Source: Chryseobacterium sp. SORGH_AS_0447
Lineage (GTDB): Bacteria; Bacteroidota; Bacteroidia; Flavobacteriales; Weeksellaceae
Assembly (NCBI RefSeq): GCF_030818695.1
Contig: NZ_JAUTAR010000001.1
Span: forward strand, 2,226,501-2,290,500
DNA: 64,000 nt
Direction: 5' to 3'
A program made the position numbers and the translations under genes. Every line of letters begins with the position of its first letter. The first letter of the stretch is position 1. Below the pieces are notes generated by a model. It made no database searches. It was given only the letters and a program-made list of their open reading frames with translations, and was not told the DNA's origin. This document shows positions 63,118-64,000 of the stretch, piece by piece.

Positions 63118-63768
63118 ATGATAGGTGATATTATAGAATTGGAAGAAAGACATCTGGCACCTGCCAGAGAAATCATAGCTAAATTAAAAGAAAGTTTTTC
63201 ATTTGGAAGTAAACCCAAAATAGCCATAGGCATTGCAGGGGAAAGCGGAAGCGGAAAATCGGTGACGGCATTTGCCCTGCAGAAAGTCTTGGAAGAGGAA
63301 CAAGTAAAAAGCGTCATTATACAAATGGACGACTATTTTAAACTTCCTCCGAGAACCAACCACGAAAACCGGCTGAAGTCTCTTGAGAATGTCGGGATTC
63401 ATGAAGTGGATCTGGAAAAGCTTGCCCAGAATATGAGTGCTTTCAAAAACGAAGCGGCTGAAATTGAAAAGCCATTGGTCAGTTATAACGAAAATACCAT
63501 CGGAACGGAAAAATTCGATGCGTCGGAATATGATGTCGTGATTGTGGAAGGAACCTATATTTTAGAATTGAACGGATTTGATTTTAAAATCTTTATCGAC
63601 CGAAATTACAAAGACACTTACGAAAACCGGATGAAAAGGAACCGTGACGAGCAAAGTGATTTTGTAGAAAAAGTATTGGAAATCGAACATCAGATTATCC
63701 GGAATTTCAAAAATAATGCGGATCTTATCCTCGGAAAAAACTATGAACTTGTAAACCCGACTTTATGA
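63118..63768 (+). CDS. Uridine-kinase-like P-loop kinase
   Basis: The 216-residue protein has a Walker A GESGSGKS (about residues 40-47), IQMDDYFKLPPRTNHE (the substrate-binding aspartates of the uridine kinase family), EGTYIL as a Walker B-like strand and the lid residues RMKRNRDEQ. The family phosphorylates uridine/cytidine, or related small molecules in other branches. In a sugar locus it could phosphorylate a sugar or nucleoside product, or support UDP-sugar synthesis; that is inference. It overlaps the next gene by ATGA, showing translational coupling. A 27-codon frame at 62978-63061 in the gap upstream is not called. Confidence 0.8.
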   Translation: MIGDIIELEERHLAPAREIIAKLKESFSFGSKPKIAIGIAGESGSGKSVTAFALQKVLEEEQVKSVIIQMDDYFKLPPRTNHENRLKSLENVGIHEVDLEKLAQNMSAFKNEAAEIEKPLVSYNENTIGTEKFDASEYDVVIVEGTYILELNGFDFKIFIDRNYKDTYENRMKRNRDEQSDFVEKVLEIEHQIIRNFKNNADLILGKNYELVNPTL

Positions 63769-64000
63769 ATGCAAAAAGAATCATTCCCCGCCTGAGCTTC
63801 TGGCAAATCTGGAATATGAATGTCGGATTTTTCGGTATTCAGTACAGCTTTGGGCTGCAGCAGACCGCGGTTAATCCCATTTATTCTTTTCTGGGAGCCC
63901 ACGCCGAACAGTTGCCGATCCTCAACCTGGCCGGCCCGATTACCGGCCTGCTTATCCAGCCTTTGATTGGTGCCATCAGCGATAAAACATGGAGCCCAAA
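63765..64000 (+). CDS. MFS sugar transporter resembling sucrose symporters (3' partial)
   Basis: The ATG at 63765 overlaps the kinase stop (ATGA), and the frame runs to the window end, giving 78 residues. Blocks FWQIWNMNVGFFGIQYSFGLQ, LPILNLAGPITGLLIQPLIGAISDKTWSP are typical of the GPH/SUT-like branch of major facilitators, which import sucrose, maltose or similar sugars with protons. With a GH100 enzyme and TonB receptor upstream it completes a plausible uptake and cleavage route for a disaccharide. The rest of the protein lies outside the window. Confidence 0.85.
   Translation, partial: MNAKRIIPRLSFWQIWNMNVGFFGIQYSFGLQQTAVNPIYSFLGAHAEQLPILNLAGPITGLLIQPLIGAISDKTWSP

Overview
The window comes from a Bacteroidota genome, most likely a flavobacterium of the Weeksellaceae / Chryseobacterium type. 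I infer this from the protein families (DUF5686, DUF3857, DUF4385, DUF892, 5-fold beta-flower, TonB-dependent receptor, Nei-like glycosylase). Shine-Dalgarno sequences are scarce, a few promoters resemble the Bacteroidota TAnnTTTG element, intergenic DNA is AT-rich, and many gaps carry short dispersed repeats. No species can be fixed from the sequence alone.

Region 1-16 kb holds mostly housekeeping genes: the 3' part of an S9 peptidase, an ECF sigma factor with two small membrane proteins, a J-domain membrane protein, gcvP, a probably frameshifted AT-rich membrane gene, an orphan tape-measure C-terminal domain of a contractile injection system, an AAA ATPase, a lipoprotein, a Nei/Fpg glycosylase and dgt. 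Two very small genes missed by length cut-offs are also here (5178-5333 and 11615-11698). Region 16-28 kb has an SPFH protein, a transglutaminase-like DUF3857 protein, a Mpo1-like protein, an NlpC/P60-like lipoprotein with a probable frameshift, an amino acid permease, a long TPR protein with an outer-membrane barrel partner, and tRNA-Arg(TCG).

Region 28-43 kb begins with about 600 bp of unexplained DNA behind the tRNA. It continues with AraC and PEBP genes, a TspO-like membrane protein, a flavin reductase, a beta-flower repeat protein, an AsmA-like protein, a DUF5686 protein, an ArsB-type transporter and an MFS transporter, a PAP2 phosphatase and a VIT transporter. Region 43-58 kb is rich in signalling and surface genes: a LOV-type blue-light histidine kinase overlapping a frameshifted receiver gene, a second receiver, a SemiSWEET, and two neighbouring low-complexity genes. 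One of these is a ferritin-like protein with a histone-H1-like arm and acidic tail; the other is an acidic protein with 37-residue GRPRG repeats. An Omp85-like protein, a large PAS kinase, a DUF421 protein, two secreted surface proteins with a shared C-terminal module and a third stand-alone receiver follow.

Region 58-64 kb is a carbohydrate locus that looks built for sucrose or a similar small sugar. It has a LacI-type regulator, a palindromic operator in the divergent intergenic region, a TonB-dependent receptor without a SusD partner, a GH100-like invertase, a uridine-kinase-like P-loop kinase and, coupled by an ATGA overlap, an MFS transporter resembling plant sucrose/H+ symporters that runs off the window.

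Three reading frames look broken by small indels (near 9120, 21172 and 45514). Two are at homopolymers, so sequencing error must be excluded before biological meaning is read into them. At least five families of dispersed intergenic repeats occur, including a roughly 210-230 bp element present in opposite orientations at 1.8 and 10.4 kb.
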